A DNA stretch of 64,000 bases from DASRDZ01 sp035569495 (GCA_035569495.1 DATMMX010000047.1:81040-145039), one strand, 5' to 3'; shown: positions 9,074 through 22,883, counted from the first letter of the stretch. Notes: a model not told the origin generated them from the sequence alone. Made by a program: numbers and translations.

Positions 9074-10782
9074 GCGCCCGGCCGCACCGTCACCACGACG
9101 AGCGACGGGGTCGCCGGCCCGGTGCACAGCGTCTGCCGCGCGGCGCGCAGGTCCTCGCGCCGGTCCGTCCCCGGAGTCGCGCCGGTGCCCGCGTTGACGT
9201 CGTAGCGCGGGAACGACGAGCTGCACACGTCGACGCGCAGGCGGTGTCCCGCCTCGACGCGGTAGGCGATGTTCCAGCAGTGCACAGGGAATCGCTCCAC
9301 CGCGCCCCGGCGCAGCCGCGGCGTGCCCGGTCCGAAGCGGTGGCGTCCGCGCACGTACCCGTCGGTGATGTTGACCGCGCGTCCCGCCGCGTCGACGTCG
9401 AGCAGGCGGACGCAGACGTCGGTGTCGGCGGCGTCGGTGGCCAGCCAGATCGTCGCCACCACCGGTCCGGCCAGCTCCAGCGGCTCCCCCAGCGGAGGAC
9501 CGGTGAACGAGCAGACGTCGGGCCGCGCGCCACCGCTGATGCCGTCCTGGTCCATCGGCCCGGCGGGCAGTCCCAGCGCCGGGCCACCGCGCGTTGGCAC
9601 GGGATCCGAAGGGTCGTGCACCCACCACACCGCGCCGTCGTCATCGGGCCCGGCCACACCCAGCGACCCCGAGGACCGATCCGGCCCCGCCTGCAAATAC
9701 AGTGGCAGGGAGCGCACGCCCGGAGGCGGCCACGACGCCGCCTCGTCCCAGCGGTCCGCGCCGACGACGTAGTACGTCACCGGCGCCAGGTCGCGGGCGA
9801 TGCCGCCGTCGCCGGCCAGCCACGACTGCGTCCACTCCACCAGCAGCGCGTCGTCGTACCTGCCGGCGTTGGGCGCGAGCGCGGTCAGCCCCGCGGGCGC
9901 CGGCGCGTGGCTGGTCGGCGCCATCACCAGCCGGTGCTGGGCGCCACCCGCCGCACCGCCCCGCTGCAACGCCGCGAACATGCTCACCTGGTCCTGCGCC
10001 CACAGGTCGTACCAGCCGCCGACGATCAGCACCGGCACGTCGAACGCGTCCTGCGCCGGCGGCCCCGGATCGCTCAGCCAGGTGTGGGTGAATGGCGCGG
10101 TGAAGAGTTCCTGCCAGGCGCGGCCAAAAAGCGGCGCCGCGGCGTACTCGGCGCGGTCGATCAGCGGCAGCCGTGACAGCGCGTGGTGCGCGCGCGCCGC
10201 CGCCACGTCGAGGCAGGGCAACCCGTCCGCCCCCACGCGCACCACCTGTTCGAACTCCAGCGCCAGCGCGTACAGCGCGCCGCGCGCGGCGTCGTGGGTG
10301 TCCGGCGCCTCCGCCGCCTGCCGCGGCATCCAGTGCGCCGCCAGGGACAGGCAGAGCGCGCCACCCTCGTGCATGGTCAGCGGCCGCCACCAGGCCGGGC
10401 ACCGCGCAGGCGCGATGGCGCGCAGCCCCGCGGGCCGCGACCGCGCCGCGCGAAGCTGGGTCATCCCGGCGTAGGAGATGCCGTGCATGCCCACCGTCCC
10501 GTCGCACCACGGCTGCGCCGCCGCCCAGGCCACCGCCGCCGCGCCGTCGGCGCCGTCGCTCAACCCGAAGTCGAACACGCCGGATGACCCGCCCCGCCCG
10601 CGCACGTCCTGGGTCACCACCGCGACGGTGGCCGGGTTGCGGCCAAGGTTGACGTCAACCATCTCGAAGTCGACGCCGTAGGGGGTGCGGAACAGCGACG
10701 CCGGCCACGGTCCCGCGCCGGACGGCGGCAGCCGCACCACCGTGTTCAGCCCGTCCACCCGCGCCCCGGCAGCGAGGCTCAC
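9070..10782 (-). CDS. CocE/NonD family serine hydrolase (X-Pro dipeptidyl-peptidase S15-like)
   Basis: About 570 residues. The GTG at 10782 overlaps the upstream stop as GTGA and has a GGGG-containing site; a GTG two codons upstream (10788) is the alternative. Signs of the family: SLFRTPYG, QDVRGRGGSSG, nucleophile elbow GISYAG with Ser103, GGWYDLWAQDQ around the acid, then a C-terminal jelly-roll domain (DTDVCVRLLDVDAAGRAVN). The catalytic His is probably in APTSHAP. These enzymes hydrolyse acyl esters or amides. It ends the long leftward operon behind three lipoproteins. No signal peptide is visible. Natural substrate unknown. Confidence 0.85.
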   Translation of the reverse strand: MSLAAGARVDGLNTVVRLPPSGAGPWPASLFRTPYGVDFEMVDVNLGRNPATVAVVTQDVRGRGGSSGVFDFGLSDGADGAAAVAWAAAQPWCDGTVGMHGISYAGMTQLRAARSRPAGLRAIAPARCPAWWRPLTMHEGGALCLSLAAHWMPRQAAEAPDTHDAARGALYALALEFEQVVRVGADGLPCLDVAAARAHHALSRLPLIDRAEYAAAPLFGRAWQELFTAPFTHTWLSDPGPPAQDAFDVPVLIVGGWYDLWAQDQVSMFAALQRGGAAGGAQHRLVMAPTSHAPAPAGLTALAPNAGRYDDALLVEWTQSWLAGDGGIARDLAPVTYYVVGADRWDEAASWPPPGVRSLPLYLQAGPDRSSGSLGVAGPDDDGAVWWVHDPSDPVPTRGGPALGLPAGPMDQDGISGGARPDVCSFTGPPLGEPLELAGPVVATIWLATDAADTDVCVRLLDVDAAGRAVNITDGYVRGRHRFGPGTPRLRRGAVERFPVHCWNIAYRVEAGHRLRVDVCSSSFPRYDVNAGTGATPGTDRREDLRAARQTLCTGPATPSLVVVTVRPGA

Positions 10783-11225
10783 GTGCACCCCGCGGTGGAG
10801 CAGGTGCGCAGCAGGTCGAGCGTGACATGGCCGTCGCCCCCGCACCAGTCCGGCGCGGATGGGCCCGGCGATACGCAGGGGATCGCCGTCGGGGTCGGAC
10901 CGCCGGGCGCCTTCCAGATGTCGCAGTGCAGCGAGCGTCCCGCCTCGGCGGCGACGCATTGCCAGTCGGTGTACGACCTGCCCCCGTCGCTGCTGATGAC
11001 GAACTCGCCGGTGCTGGTCGGGTCGGGGAGCCGGGTGTCGCGCCCGTCCACCTGGACGGCGCCGGTGTTGACCGAGAGCGTCACCGGGGTGCCGCTGGGC
11101 AGCGTCCCCGAGTACGTCCCCGCCGCCAGCGAGGCCGCACCGGCCTGGGTGGAGCCGCACGCGCCGAGCGCGCCGCAGCAGGCGAGCACCGCCAGCGCCG
11201 CCGCCACGCCGCGCACGCGCCACAT
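10779..11225 (-). CDS. Small lipoprotein, unknown function
   Basis: 148 residues from the ATG at 11225, which shares one base with the upstream stop (TGATG). The signal peptide ends in LGAC, a good lipobox, followed by a Ser/Ala-rich stretch. The mature part has six cysteines (for example DWQCVA, SLHCDIW, AIPCVS, DWCGG, RTCSTAGC), which suggests disulfide bonds outside the membrane. No known domain recognised. It is the third of three consecutive lipoprotein genes behind the MoxR-DUF58-transglutaminase genes. Confidence 0.7.
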   Translation of the reverse strand: MWRVRGVAAALAVLACCGALGACGSTQAGAASLAAGTYSGTLPSGTPVTLSVNTGAVQVDGRDTRLPDPTSTGEFVISSDGGRSYTDWQCVAAEAGRSLHCDIWKAPGGPTPTAIPCVSPGPSAPDWCGGDGHVTLDLLRTCSTAGCT

Positions 11226-12337
11226 CACGGCAGCGGCGCCGGAGTGACTGAGGACAGCGTCGCCGACCCGTCGAGCGCGAAGGGGGCGCCGGCGAGGGTG
11301 CTCTGGGGCTGCGCCGCCGCCGTCCACTGCACGATCAGCCCGCCCAGCCCGGTGGCCACGGCATAGGTGACCTTTTCGGTGAGGTTGGTGGTCGCCGGCG
11401 CCGTGCCCGACGCGGTGCTCACCTGGGTGGCCACCAGGGTGATGGTGGCCTGCACCTGCCAGGCGTCCACCGGGGTGCCGCAGGCGTTGACCCGGATGCG
11501 GCCGAGGTCGGTGGCGTCGATGGTCATGGCGGTGCCGGTCACCGGATCGGTCTGCGAGTCCTTCCAGGTGCCGGTGGTGCCGGGCGTCCCCGGGTTGTTG
11601 GGGTCGGGCTGGTACTGCGACGCCTGCGCCGCGGGAGTGCTGAGCAGGGTCAGCGCCGCCGCCGGCTTGAAGACGACCGCCCCACCCGGCACCGGGATCG
11701 ACAGCCCCGCCAGCGCGAAGCGCGAGGTTGGCGAGACCAGCGGGGTGCTCGGCTGCGCGCTGGAGTTGGTGGCGGCGTACTCGCCGGCGGAGTCCGGGAA
11801 ACCGAGCACGGCGCCGGCCTCGGTGAAGCCGAAGCTGCCCTGGGCGGGCTGGGTGACGGCGCTCACCGTGCCGGTCGTCGCGGCGGCGAGGGGTGCGGCG
11901 GGGGCGCCACCGCGCGTCACGTTGCCCGTCTGCAGGAACGCCCAGCGGCCGGCGGTGGCGGCGTCGCTCACCTCGGTGGTGGCCGCGGCGGCCGAGGGCT
12001 TGAGCGGATCGAGCGGCGGGCACGCCAGGTCGTCGGGCGGGGGCGGCGGCAGCACGAACCCGGTCCCGTGCGGAATGGGCAATGCTGCCGGCACCGCGAG
12101 CTGAGGCACGCTGTACACGGGCAGCGCCTCGGCCAGTGGGGCGGGTGCGGGCGCTCCGGGGCGGGGCGCCTCCGGCAGCGGCCGGGTGCCCACGGTGATG
12201 CTGAGCGGCACGTTCTTCATGCCGAGCTGCACCTGCACGGAGGGGCCGCAGCCGGTGGCCAGCAGAGGGAGCGCGGCGGCCAGGGGCAGCGCCAGGGCGC
12301 GGCCGTCGGCGCGAAAGGCGGCGGCGAGGCGGATCAT
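11225..12337 (-). CDS. Lipoprotein with proline-rich linker, unknown function
   Basis: 370 residues. The ATG at 12337 has a GGAGGG site about 4 nt upstream and overlaps the previous stop as ATGA, so it is preferred to the longer frame. The signal peptide ends in ATGC (lipobox). A Pro/Ala-rich linker with a run of prolines (about 80-130) precedes a beta-rich domain with ITLVATQVSTASGT and LTEKVTYAVATGLGGL. No named family recognised. Coupling to neighbouring lipoproteins suggests a shared cell-surface complex (inference). Confidence 0.65.
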   Translation of the reverse strand: MIRLAAAFRADGRALALPLAAALPLLATGCGPSVQVQLGMKNVPLSITVGTRPLPEAPRPGAPAPAPLAEALPVYSVPQLAVPAALPIPHGTGFVLPPPPPDDLACPPLDPLKPSAAAATTEVSDAATAGRWAFLQTGNVTRGGAPAAPLAAATTGTVSAVTQPAQGSFGFTEAGAVLGFPDSAGEYAATNSSAQPSTPLVSPTSRFALAGLSIPVPGGAVVFKPAAALTLLSTPAAQASQYQPDPNNPGTPGTTGTWKDSQTDPVTGTAMTIDATDLGRIRVNACGTPVDAWQVQATITLVATQVSTASGTAPATTNLTEKVTYAVATGLGGLIVQWTAAAQPQSTLAGAPFALDGSATLSSVTPAPLP

Positions 12338-12843
12338 CGTCCCTCCTGGAATCGGACCAGTGCGCCCAGGAAGGCCTGGGGGTCCTTGAGCTGGTTGCTG
12401 ACGGTGAGCACCTCGAAGACGCCCGGATTGCGGTCGGGGAACCAGACGAAGAGGTGCACGTCGGGCCGGACCTGGTCGGCGACCCACTGGCCGGCCACCC
12501 GGTAGTAGCGGTAGGAGCCGCTGCCGAGCTGCTTGCGGATGTCGTGCTGGACGTCGACGTCGGTGGTGTCCAGGTCGGCGCGCAGCGTGGCCACCTGGAG
12601 CGCGGCGTAGACGGCGCCCTGGGCGCGCAGGGTGTACAGCCGTCCCTGGTCGACCTGGGTGCGGGGCACGTCGAAGCCGGAGCGGGCGTCGGTCTCCTCG
12701 TGCACCGTGTAGCCGTCGACCGCCGCCGGGAGGATGCGCGAGGGGAGCTGCGGCGTGGTGGCGGCCACCGCGCTGCCGCAGGCGGCCAGCGCGGCGCCGG
12801 CGAGCAGGGCGAGCGGGGCGAACAGCAGGCGCGGCGCCCTCAC
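12334..12843 (-). CDS. Lipoprotein, unknown function
   Basis: 169 residues from the GTG at 12843, overlapping the upstream stop as GTGA, with GGAGG about 8 nt before it. The signal peptide ends in LAAC. The mature part has a mixed alpha/beta pattern, with VDGYTVHEETDARSGFDVPR and QVATLRADLDTTDVDVQHDI. This resembles small secreted domains that measure substrate properties more than enzymes. No family recognised. First of three lipoproteins linked to the transglutaminase-like membrane protein. Confidence 0.65.
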   Translation of the reverse strand: MRAPRLLFAPLALLAGAALAACGSAVAATTPQLPSRILPAAVDGYTVHEETDARSGFDVPRTQVDQGRLYTLRAQGAVYAALQVATLRADLDTTDVDVQHDIRKQLGSGSYRYYRVAGQWVADQVRPDVHLFVWFPDRNPGVFEVLTVSNQLKDPQAFLGALVRFQEGR

Positions 12844-15110
12844 GCGAAGCGCCTCCGCAGCACCCGCGCCCGCCGTCGCGAGCGAGCCGCGCCCGCCACC
12901 GGAGCGGGCCACGGGTTGGGCAGGCTGCGATCGTACGGCTCGCGCAGCGACGCCCGCGACGACAGGGCGAGCACCCGGGTCAGCCAGGGCTGCCCCCTGG
13001 AGAGCCGTCGCCGCAGCGAGGCACCCATCTCCCGCGCCGCCGCCACGTCCTCGGCCTGCAGGTCACGGGCCAGGTCGCCCCAGAGCGCGCGGGTGACCAG
13101 CCAGGCGTACTCCTCGTGCTCCTCGTCGGGGCTGAGCCGGTCGAGGAACTCGAGGGGGGTGGACCAGGGGTCGCCGGCGCGCAGGTCGCCGGCCAGGTCG
13201 CGGAACTCCGCGTACTCGACGGCGATCTCGGCTGCGGCCCCGAACGCCCGGGCGTGGCGGCGCCGCCTGCGCCCGCGCCAGAGCTTGAGCGGCCAGGGGA
13301 AGAACATCACCAGCACGGCGGCGGCGACGCCGATGGGGGCGAGCACGGCCAGCCACCAGCGCACCACCTGGTAGAGCAGCAGCGCCGAGCTGGCGTCGGT
13401 GGGCACGTAGAGCTGCAGCGACACCTCCTCGGCGGGGTGGATCAGCGGGCTGTGGTTGGCCGGGTTGGCGTCGAGCGGGGAGACGGCGTGGGCCGGGACG
13501 CCGATCACCGGCACCCAGCCGTAGCCCTCGAAGTACACCTCGGCCCAGTTGGCGCCGTGCCGCGGACGCAGCTCGACGCCGCCGCCCGGGACGGGGTCGC
13601 CACCGTAGAAGCCGTAGCCGAGCCGGGCGGGCAGCCCCGCCCAGCGGGCCAGCAGCACCTGGGCCGCGGCGATCTCGTAGGGCGACGCCCTGCCGCCGGC
13701 GAGCATGGCCACCACCCGCGACGGCGGGGTCGGCCCGGGCACGCCGGGACCGGCGGCGACGACGTGGTCGTAGAGCGCCTGGCGCAACGCCTGGAGACGG
13801 TCCCACGGGTTGCGCGGCGCGTTGTCGAGGAGGTGGCGCACCTCGTCCGGGGCGGCGGGGATCCAGGTGTCGTCAGGGTTGACGCCGCGCGGGCTGCCTG
13901 CGGCCGACAGGTCCTGCGCGCTGGGCGGCTTCTCGCCGCTGACCGTGTAGGTGAAGGCGCCGGTCGGCGCGGCGGGCAGCATCAGCGCGCCGCTGCGCGG
14001 GTCGTACTGGGCGCGGCCGCCCTGCAGGTTGACGTGGGTCGCGCCCGCCGGGGCGGGCAGCACGCGCTGTTCGGGGTCGACCACCGTGACGGTGTAGTCC
14101 TGGGTCGCGCCCTTCAGGGTGGTCAGCGGCTGGTCACCGGCGACGTTGACCAGCCGGGAGGGGTCGTAGGGCGGCAGCAGGAAGTCGCTGCCGTCGTAGC
14201 TGTCCAGCTCGCCGAGGCGCCAGGGGCCGGAGAGGTCGCCGGGACCCCGGACCCTGGCGATGGCCCGGTCCTTGACCTGGTCGGGCGGGACCACCTGGGG
14301 CTTCTGCGGGGGGAGGGCGCGGGTGGCCACCGCGGCGGGGAAGAGGAAGCTCGAATGGTTGAGCACGACCAGGGCGACCAGGGCGAGGGCGAGGGCGCCG
14401 GCCCCGCGCAGGGAGCGGCGCAGCTCGAAGCCGCGACTGCCGCCGCTGCCGCCCAGCTCGGCGGCGTAGAGCACCATCAGTCCGGCGACCACCAGCACCA
14501 GCGAGACGCCGGCGCCGAGCACGCCGCCGTCCGGGGGCTGGAGCAGGGCGCCGGCGAGCACCACGGGGAGGGGCAGGGCGAGGGCAAGCCGGGGCCGGGA
14601 CGTGTTGAGCACCAGCGTCGCGGTGGCGGCGGCGAGCAGGATGCAGAGAGCGACCAGCACGAACCGCCAGCCGGCATCGAAGGGCACGGGGGGCTGGAGC
14701 AGGCCGCCGCCGCTGACCGCGGACTGCACCGCTTCGAGGGGGGAGACGCGGCTGTCGGTGGCGACGCTGACCAGGGAGGCGGCGACGAAGGCGGCCGGAA
14801 GCAGGGCGAGGCCGGCGACGCCGGGGCGGCGGGAGCGGGCGACGGCGGCGGCCGCGGCGACGCCGAGGGCGGCGCAGGCCAGGGCCAGGGGGCGGGCCTG
14901 CGGCGAGTCGAAGACGCCGCCGAGCATCCAGGCGGCGGCGGCGCTGCTGAGCAGGGCGGCCAGGCAGGCGCGGCGCACGGAGAGTGTGGGCTCTGCGTCG
15001 TCGCCGGGCGTGGCCACCGGGACCGGAAAAGCGGCGGGCACCCCCGCAGCGGCTTGGTGGTCGGGCCCGGCAACGGGAACGGAGGTTTTCGCGGGCGGCT
15101 CGACGATCAT
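12840..15110 (-). CDS. Membrane protein with transglutaminase-like domain lacking the catalytic triad
   Basis: 756 residues from the ATG at 15110 (ATGA overlap with the DUF58 stop). Layout: several N-terminal membrane helices (about 40-270), an extracytoplasmic transglutaminase-like core (about 465-540), one more helix near 600 (WWLAVLAPIGVAAAVLVMFF) and a basic cytoplasmic tail. This is the usual TgpA/DUF3488 arrangement beside DUF58 and MoxR. The fold markers remain (WAGLPARLGYGFYGG; ANWAEVYFEGYGWVPV). However, the Cys expected before the first is absent (GGRASPYE), the His before WAEVY is Ala-Asn, and the Asp after GWVP is replaced. It is therefore probably a non-enzymatic scaffold or receptor. 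Confidence 0.8.
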   Translation of the reverse strand: MIVEPPAKTSVPVAGPDHQAAAGVPAAFPVPVATPGDDAEPTLSVRRACLAALLSSAAAAWMLGGVFDSPQARPLALACAALGVAAAAAVARSRRPGVAGLALLPAAFVAASLVSVATDSRVSPLEAVQSAVSGGGLLQPPVPFDAGWRFVLVALCILLAAATATLVLNTSRPRLALALPLPVVLAGALLQPPDGGVLGAGVSLVLVVAGLMVLYAAELGGSGGSRGFELRRSLRGAGALALALVALVVLNHSSFLFPAAVATRALPPQKPQVVPPDQVKDRAIARVRGPGDLSGPWRLGELDSYDGSDFLLPPYDPSRLVNVAGDQPLTTLKGATQDYTVTVVDPEQRVLPAPAGATHVNLQGGRAQYDPRSGALMLPAAPTGAFTYTVSGEKPPSAQDLSAAGSPRGVNPDDTWIPAAPDEVRHLLDNAPRNPWDRLQALRQALYDHVVAAGPGVPGPTPPSRVVAMLAGGRASPYEIAAAQVLLARWAGLPARLGYGFYGGDPVPGGGVELRPRHGANWAEVYFEGYGWVPVIGVPAHAVSPLDANPANHSPLIHPAEEVSLQLYVPTDASSALLLYQVVRWWLAVLAPIGVAAAVLVMFFPWPLKLWRGRRRRRHARAFGAAAEIAVEYAEFRDLAGDLRAGDPWSTPLEFLDRLSPDEEHEEYAWLVTRALWGDLARDLQAEDVAAAREMGASLRRRLSRGQPWLTRVLALSSRASLREPYDRSLPNPWPAPVAGAARSRRRARVLRRRFA

Positions 15111-16378
15111 CGGCGGATGCCCGCGCCGCCGCCGAACACCGCCGCCAGCGGCGTGCGCGGCCGCAGCTGCACCACCTGGCACCCCAGCGCCGCCGCATGG
15201 GCCAGCGCGGTCGGATCGCTCTCCTCCCACACCAGCACCACCAGCACCACGTAGGCGCCCTGGTCGACGAGCAGCTTCAGCCGGGTCGCGGCGCGGTCGT
15301 CCACGTGCGGGGTCACCACCACGTGGTGCACGTCGCGGCGCACATTGCGCACCACCCGCTCGACCACGGTCTGCAGCGGCTCGGCCTCGCGCTGCACCCG
15401 GGCCATGGCATCGAGCAGGTTGGTCTGGTCGCGCACCCCGCGGAGCGAGGGCGCCAGCGTCGCGCCGTTGGTCTCGACACTGACCGCGAAGCCGTCCCTG
15501 AGGTACCGCAGGCCCAGCGACGCCGCCGTCCGCACCGCCGCCTCGAAGGTGTCGCTGGGGTCGCCCGGGCTGTGGTGGCGGGAATCGGTGTCGAGGACGA
15601 TGGCGACGCGGTCGGTGATGCCCTGCTCGAACTCGCGGACCATCATCCGGCCGGTGCGGGCCACGGCGCGCCAGACCACGCGGCGCAGGTCGTCACCGGG
15701 CGTGTAGCGGCGCATGCCGTAGAACTCGAAGCCGCTCGGCCATGGCTTGGAGACCGGTGGCCGCACCGGCGGGTCCTCCCACTGGCGGGTGAGCGGCGTG
15801 TCCTGCACGCCCTCGGTCTGCGGGTGGACGAGGATCTCGCCGGCCTCGGCGACCACCACCTCGCGCCGGGTGAAGCCGAACGGGTCGCTCCAGATCGCGG
15901 TCAGCGGGCCCACCTCGTAGACGCCGCGGAGCTGCGGGGTCATCGCGTAGCGGTAGGTGGCGTCGCGTCCGGGGGCGACGGACTCGAGCTGGATGCGGCG
16001 GCTGCGGCCGAGGTGGGGATGCAGCTTCTCCTCCAGCACCAGCCCGGTGACCCGGCGGCGCGAGCTGAAGGTCAGCTCGACGTCGACGAGCTGGCCCTGG
16101 CGGACGCGCGTGGGCAGCTCGCTGCGCACGGCGTCGAGCGCCTGGCGCTGCCGGCCCAGCCACCAGGCCAGGGCGAGCACCACCAGTCCGCCGTAGACCA
16201 GCAGGTAGAGGGTGCGGCTGCCCAGCAGCCGGGCGAGCAGCCAGCCGGCCACGGCGCCGCCGACGAGCATGGCGCCGCCCGCGGTCAGGCCGGTGCGCGC
16301 CAGCACGCGGGCGAGCGTGGGCACCTCGAAGCGCCAGGAGGGGCGCCACGGCGGGCGGCGGCTGCGGATGGCCTGCAT
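15107..16378 (-). CDS. DUF58 (vWA-like) domain protein
   Basis: 423 residues. Two N-terminal hydrophobic helices (about 25-75), a beta-sandwich, then the DUF58 signature GDDLRRVVWRAVARTGRMMV and a von Willebrand A-like strand (VAIVLDTDS). The metal site DxSxS is not canonical here (DTDSR). Members work as substrate adaptors for MoxR AAA+ ATPases, which lie directly upstream (7-bp gap), while the transglutaminase-like gene overlaps downstream. The trio is a well-known conserved module of unclear function. Confidence 0.88.
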   Translation of the reverse strand: MQAIRSRRPPWRPSWRFEVPTLARVLARTGLTAGGAMLVGGAVAGWLLARLLGSRTLYLLVYGGLVVLALAWWLGRQRQALDAVRSELPTRVRQGQLVDVELTFSSRRRVTGLVLEEKLHPHLGRSRRIQLESVAPGRDATYRYAMTPQLRGVYEVGPLTAIWSDPFGFTRREVVVAEAGEILVHPQTEGVQDTPLTRQWEDPPVRPPVSKPWPSGFEFYGMRRYTPGDDLRRVVWRAVARTGRMMVREFEQGITDRVAIVLDTDSRHHSPGDPSDTFEAAVRTAASLGLRYLRDGFAVSVETNGATLAPSLRGVRDQTNLLDAMARVQREAEPLQTVVERVVRNVRRDVHHVVVTPHVDDRAATRLKLLVDQGAYVVLVVLVWEESDPTALAHAAALGCQVVQLRPRTPLAAVFGGGAGIRR

Positions 16379-16384
16379 GGGTGC

Positions 16385-17413
<1,029 letters not shown>

Positions 17414-17439
17414 GGGGATCTCTTTCTCCTCCAACGGAA

Positions 17440-20489
<3,050 letters not shown>

Positions 20490-20493
<4 letters not shown>

Positions 20494-22739
20494 CGCCGCA
20501 CCCCCACCGGCGCCGGCGGCCGCCGGTCGAGGCGGTAGCGCCGGGGCACGAACGCGGTTGCCCCACCGGCGAGGCGCTTGGGCGCGAGCTGCGCACGCCC
20601 GTCGCCGGACACACCGCCGCGCGAGTAGGCGGCCACCTCGACGTGGTACCGGTCGGCGACGCGCCGCAGGAACGCGTCGCGGATCGCCGCCACCACCTGG
20701 GCGACGCCGCCCGGCCGCGACAGCAGCAGCACGATCACCGCGGCCGCCAGCACCGCCGAGCTGCCCGCCCCGGCGTCGACCAGGTTGGTCGCCAGGGCCA
20801 GGAAGAGCACGCCGAGGAAGGGACCGGCCACCGCGCCGAGCCCGCCGACCACGGTCATGAGGAACAGCTTCTCGCTGAGCTCGGGGGTGAACCCGCCGCT
20901 GCCCGCCCCGCCGATCTGGTACGCGAACACGCCGCCGGCCAGCGCGGCGAGGAAGCCGCTGATCACGAACGCCTGCAGCCGGGCGCGGGTGAGGTTGACG
21001 CCGAAGGCCTGGGTCGCCTGCTCGTTCTCCCGGCTGGCGATCAGCGCGCGGCCGGTGCGGCTGCGGCGCATCCCGGTCACCGCCACGGCGCAGGCGGCGG
21101 CGATGGCGAGGACCAGGTAGTAGAGGACGCGCTCGTCGCTGCCCTGCAGGCCGAGCACGCTGGGGCGGTCGAGGCTGCTCGGGATCAGCGTCGCGCCGAG
21201 CTTCTGGCCGAAGAGCAGCGACTGGGCCAGCTCGGCGAAGGCCAGGGTGGTGATGGCCAGGTAGAGGCCGCGGATGCGCAGCGCGGGCAGCCCGACGATC
21301 AGCGCGGTGACCGCTCCCGCCGCCGCGCCGGGGGGGACGGTGAGCCAGAACGGGAGATGTGCGCTGCCCGCCAGCGCCGAGGCCACCCAGGCGCCCACCG
21401 CGGCGAGGCCGAACTGGCCGAGGCTGATCTGGCCGGCCCAGCCGGAGAGCACCAGCAGGCTGAGGCCGACGATGCCGTAGGTGATCAGCTGCCCCGCCTC
21501 GCCGGTGCCGCCCGGGGAGAGCACCCAGGGCAGGGCGAGCACGGCGACGGCGACGCCGCCGACGGTGAGGCGGCGCATGCGGCGCACGGGGGGCAGGTCG
21601 CGGAGCGCGGGCGGGATGGGGCGGGTCTCCCTGCTGGTCGCCCAGGCGCCCGCCGCGGCGGCGAGGCGGCCGGTGAGCTCCCTGGGCCGGAGCAGCAGGA
21701 CGCCGACGATCACCCCGAAGAGCACCAGGTCGCGCACGCCCTGGTCGACGTTGCCCGCGATCACCGCCTGCTGGAGCACCCCGAGCACCACGGCGGCGAG
21801 CGCGGCGAGGGGCAGGCTGTCGAGGCTGGCCACCACGGCGGCGGCGAGGATGGTCACCAGCACCGGCACCGGCACGCCACCGGCGCCGCCGACGCCGGTG
21901 CTCATGCTGTCGAGCACCGCGGCGAGGCCGCTGAGCAGACCGGCGACCGTCCACACCAGCGCCTGCACCCCGACGGGGCCGATGCCCAGGCTGCGGGCGC
22001 GGTCCTCGTTGTCGGCGGCGGCGCGGATGGCCCGGCCCAGGCGGGCGCGGCGCAGGAAGACCACGATCAGGCCGAGGGCGAGCAGGGTGACGCCGACGGT
22101 GAGCAGCGAGCCGAAGTTGAGCACCACCGCGCTGCCCAGGTGGAGGCTCGCCTGCACCGGCGGGCGGGTGTCGGGCGGGGCGGCGCCGAGGCCGGGGGTG
22201 TCGCCGTCGAACTGCTTGGCGACGAGCTCGGCGGCGTAGGTCAGCACGGTGGCGGCGGCGAGGGTGGCGACGGTGCCGACCAGGCGGCTGGCCCTGGCCA
22301 GCGGCCGCATCAGCCCGAAGTAGAGGACGAGGGCGAGCAGCGGCGCGAGCAGGATCGTGCCCACCGCGGCCAGCCCGTACTCGGTGGCCGCGGCGCCGCT
22401 CGACGCCGGGCAGCCGTCGCAGCCGAGGCCCAGGCCGCGGAGAATGGCGTGGTGCCGGACGATCTCGCCGAAGAGCACGGCGGTGATCGCGCCGACCTGC
22501 ACCTGGGCGAGGTTGACCACCCGGCTGCTGCGGTAGACGAGCACCACGCCCATCGCCTGCAGGGCCAGGCTGCAGCCGGCGACCACGCCGAAGCCGAGCA
22601 CGGCCGTCCGCTGCGTGGCGGTGGCCATGACCATGATGAACAGCACGGCGAGCACAGCCGTCGACACCACGGTGGTGCGCTGCAGCAGAGCCCCGGCCTG
22701 ACGGCGCCGCGACGTCCACACGGCGGTCACGCGAGCCAC
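20490..22739 (-). CDS. Fused LivH-LivM permease of a HAAT-type ABC transporter
   Basis: 749 residues. LivH-like half (about 1-360) with YRSSRVVNLAQVQVGAITA and FLRRARLGRAIRAAADNEDR; LivM-like half (about 390-690) with GWAGQISLGQFGLAAVGAWV and MRRSRTGRALIASRENEQAT. Both loop motifs are the contact sites for LivG/LivF ATPases. A basic cytoplasmic tail of about 60 residues follows. Start GTG at 22739 (GTG at 22730 also possible). It is the first gene of the long leftward operon, divergent from the GH31-GH13 gene. The family usually imports branched-chain amino acids or organic acids; the context here suggests a sugar-linked substrate. Confidence 0.9.
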
Positions 22740-22828
22740 TTCCCTGGCACGTGCGCTGGTCCTCCATCCGCCGCGCTTCTCTTCCCCGGCCCGCCTTCGG
22801 CCACGCTCGGCCGCGCCCCAACCACGCT

Positions 22829-22858
22829 ATTCTCCGCGCCCGTATATGATTTCGTCAA
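22829..22858 (-). promoter_or_regulatory. Sigma-70-like promoter for the LivHM operon
   Basis: Minus-strand TTGACG (22858-22853), an 18-bp spacer, then GAGAAT (22834-22829) gives a reasonable -35/-10 pair about 90 bp upstream of the LivHM start. The -35 box lies inside the A/T-rich island that also holds the shared operator-like motif. Confidence 0.4.
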
Positions 22859-22874
22859 TATTACTGCCTAATTG
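22849..22874. promoter_or_regulatory. Operator-like motif shared with the third GH31 promoter
   Basis: Contains the imperfect palindrome CAAT-ATTACTGCCTA-ATTG (22856-22874). Read on the minus strand (CAATTAGGCAGTAATATTG, then ACGAAAT) it aligns with 32095-32119, sharing AATTAGG, the AG two bases later, ATATT and the AA of the right arm at the same spacing. It lies in the divergent gap between the transporter operon and the GH31-GH13 gene. Probable binding site of a common repressor, best candidate the ROK protein (inference). Confidence 0.45.
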
Positions 22875-22883
22875 TGCGGCGAC

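Noticed and set aside
6089..9628. A 1179-codon open frame antisense to the first GH31 gene
   Set aside because: Its product is Arg/His/Ala-rich low-complexity sequence with no domain; the sense frame has clear GH31 motifs. It is a high-GC shadow.
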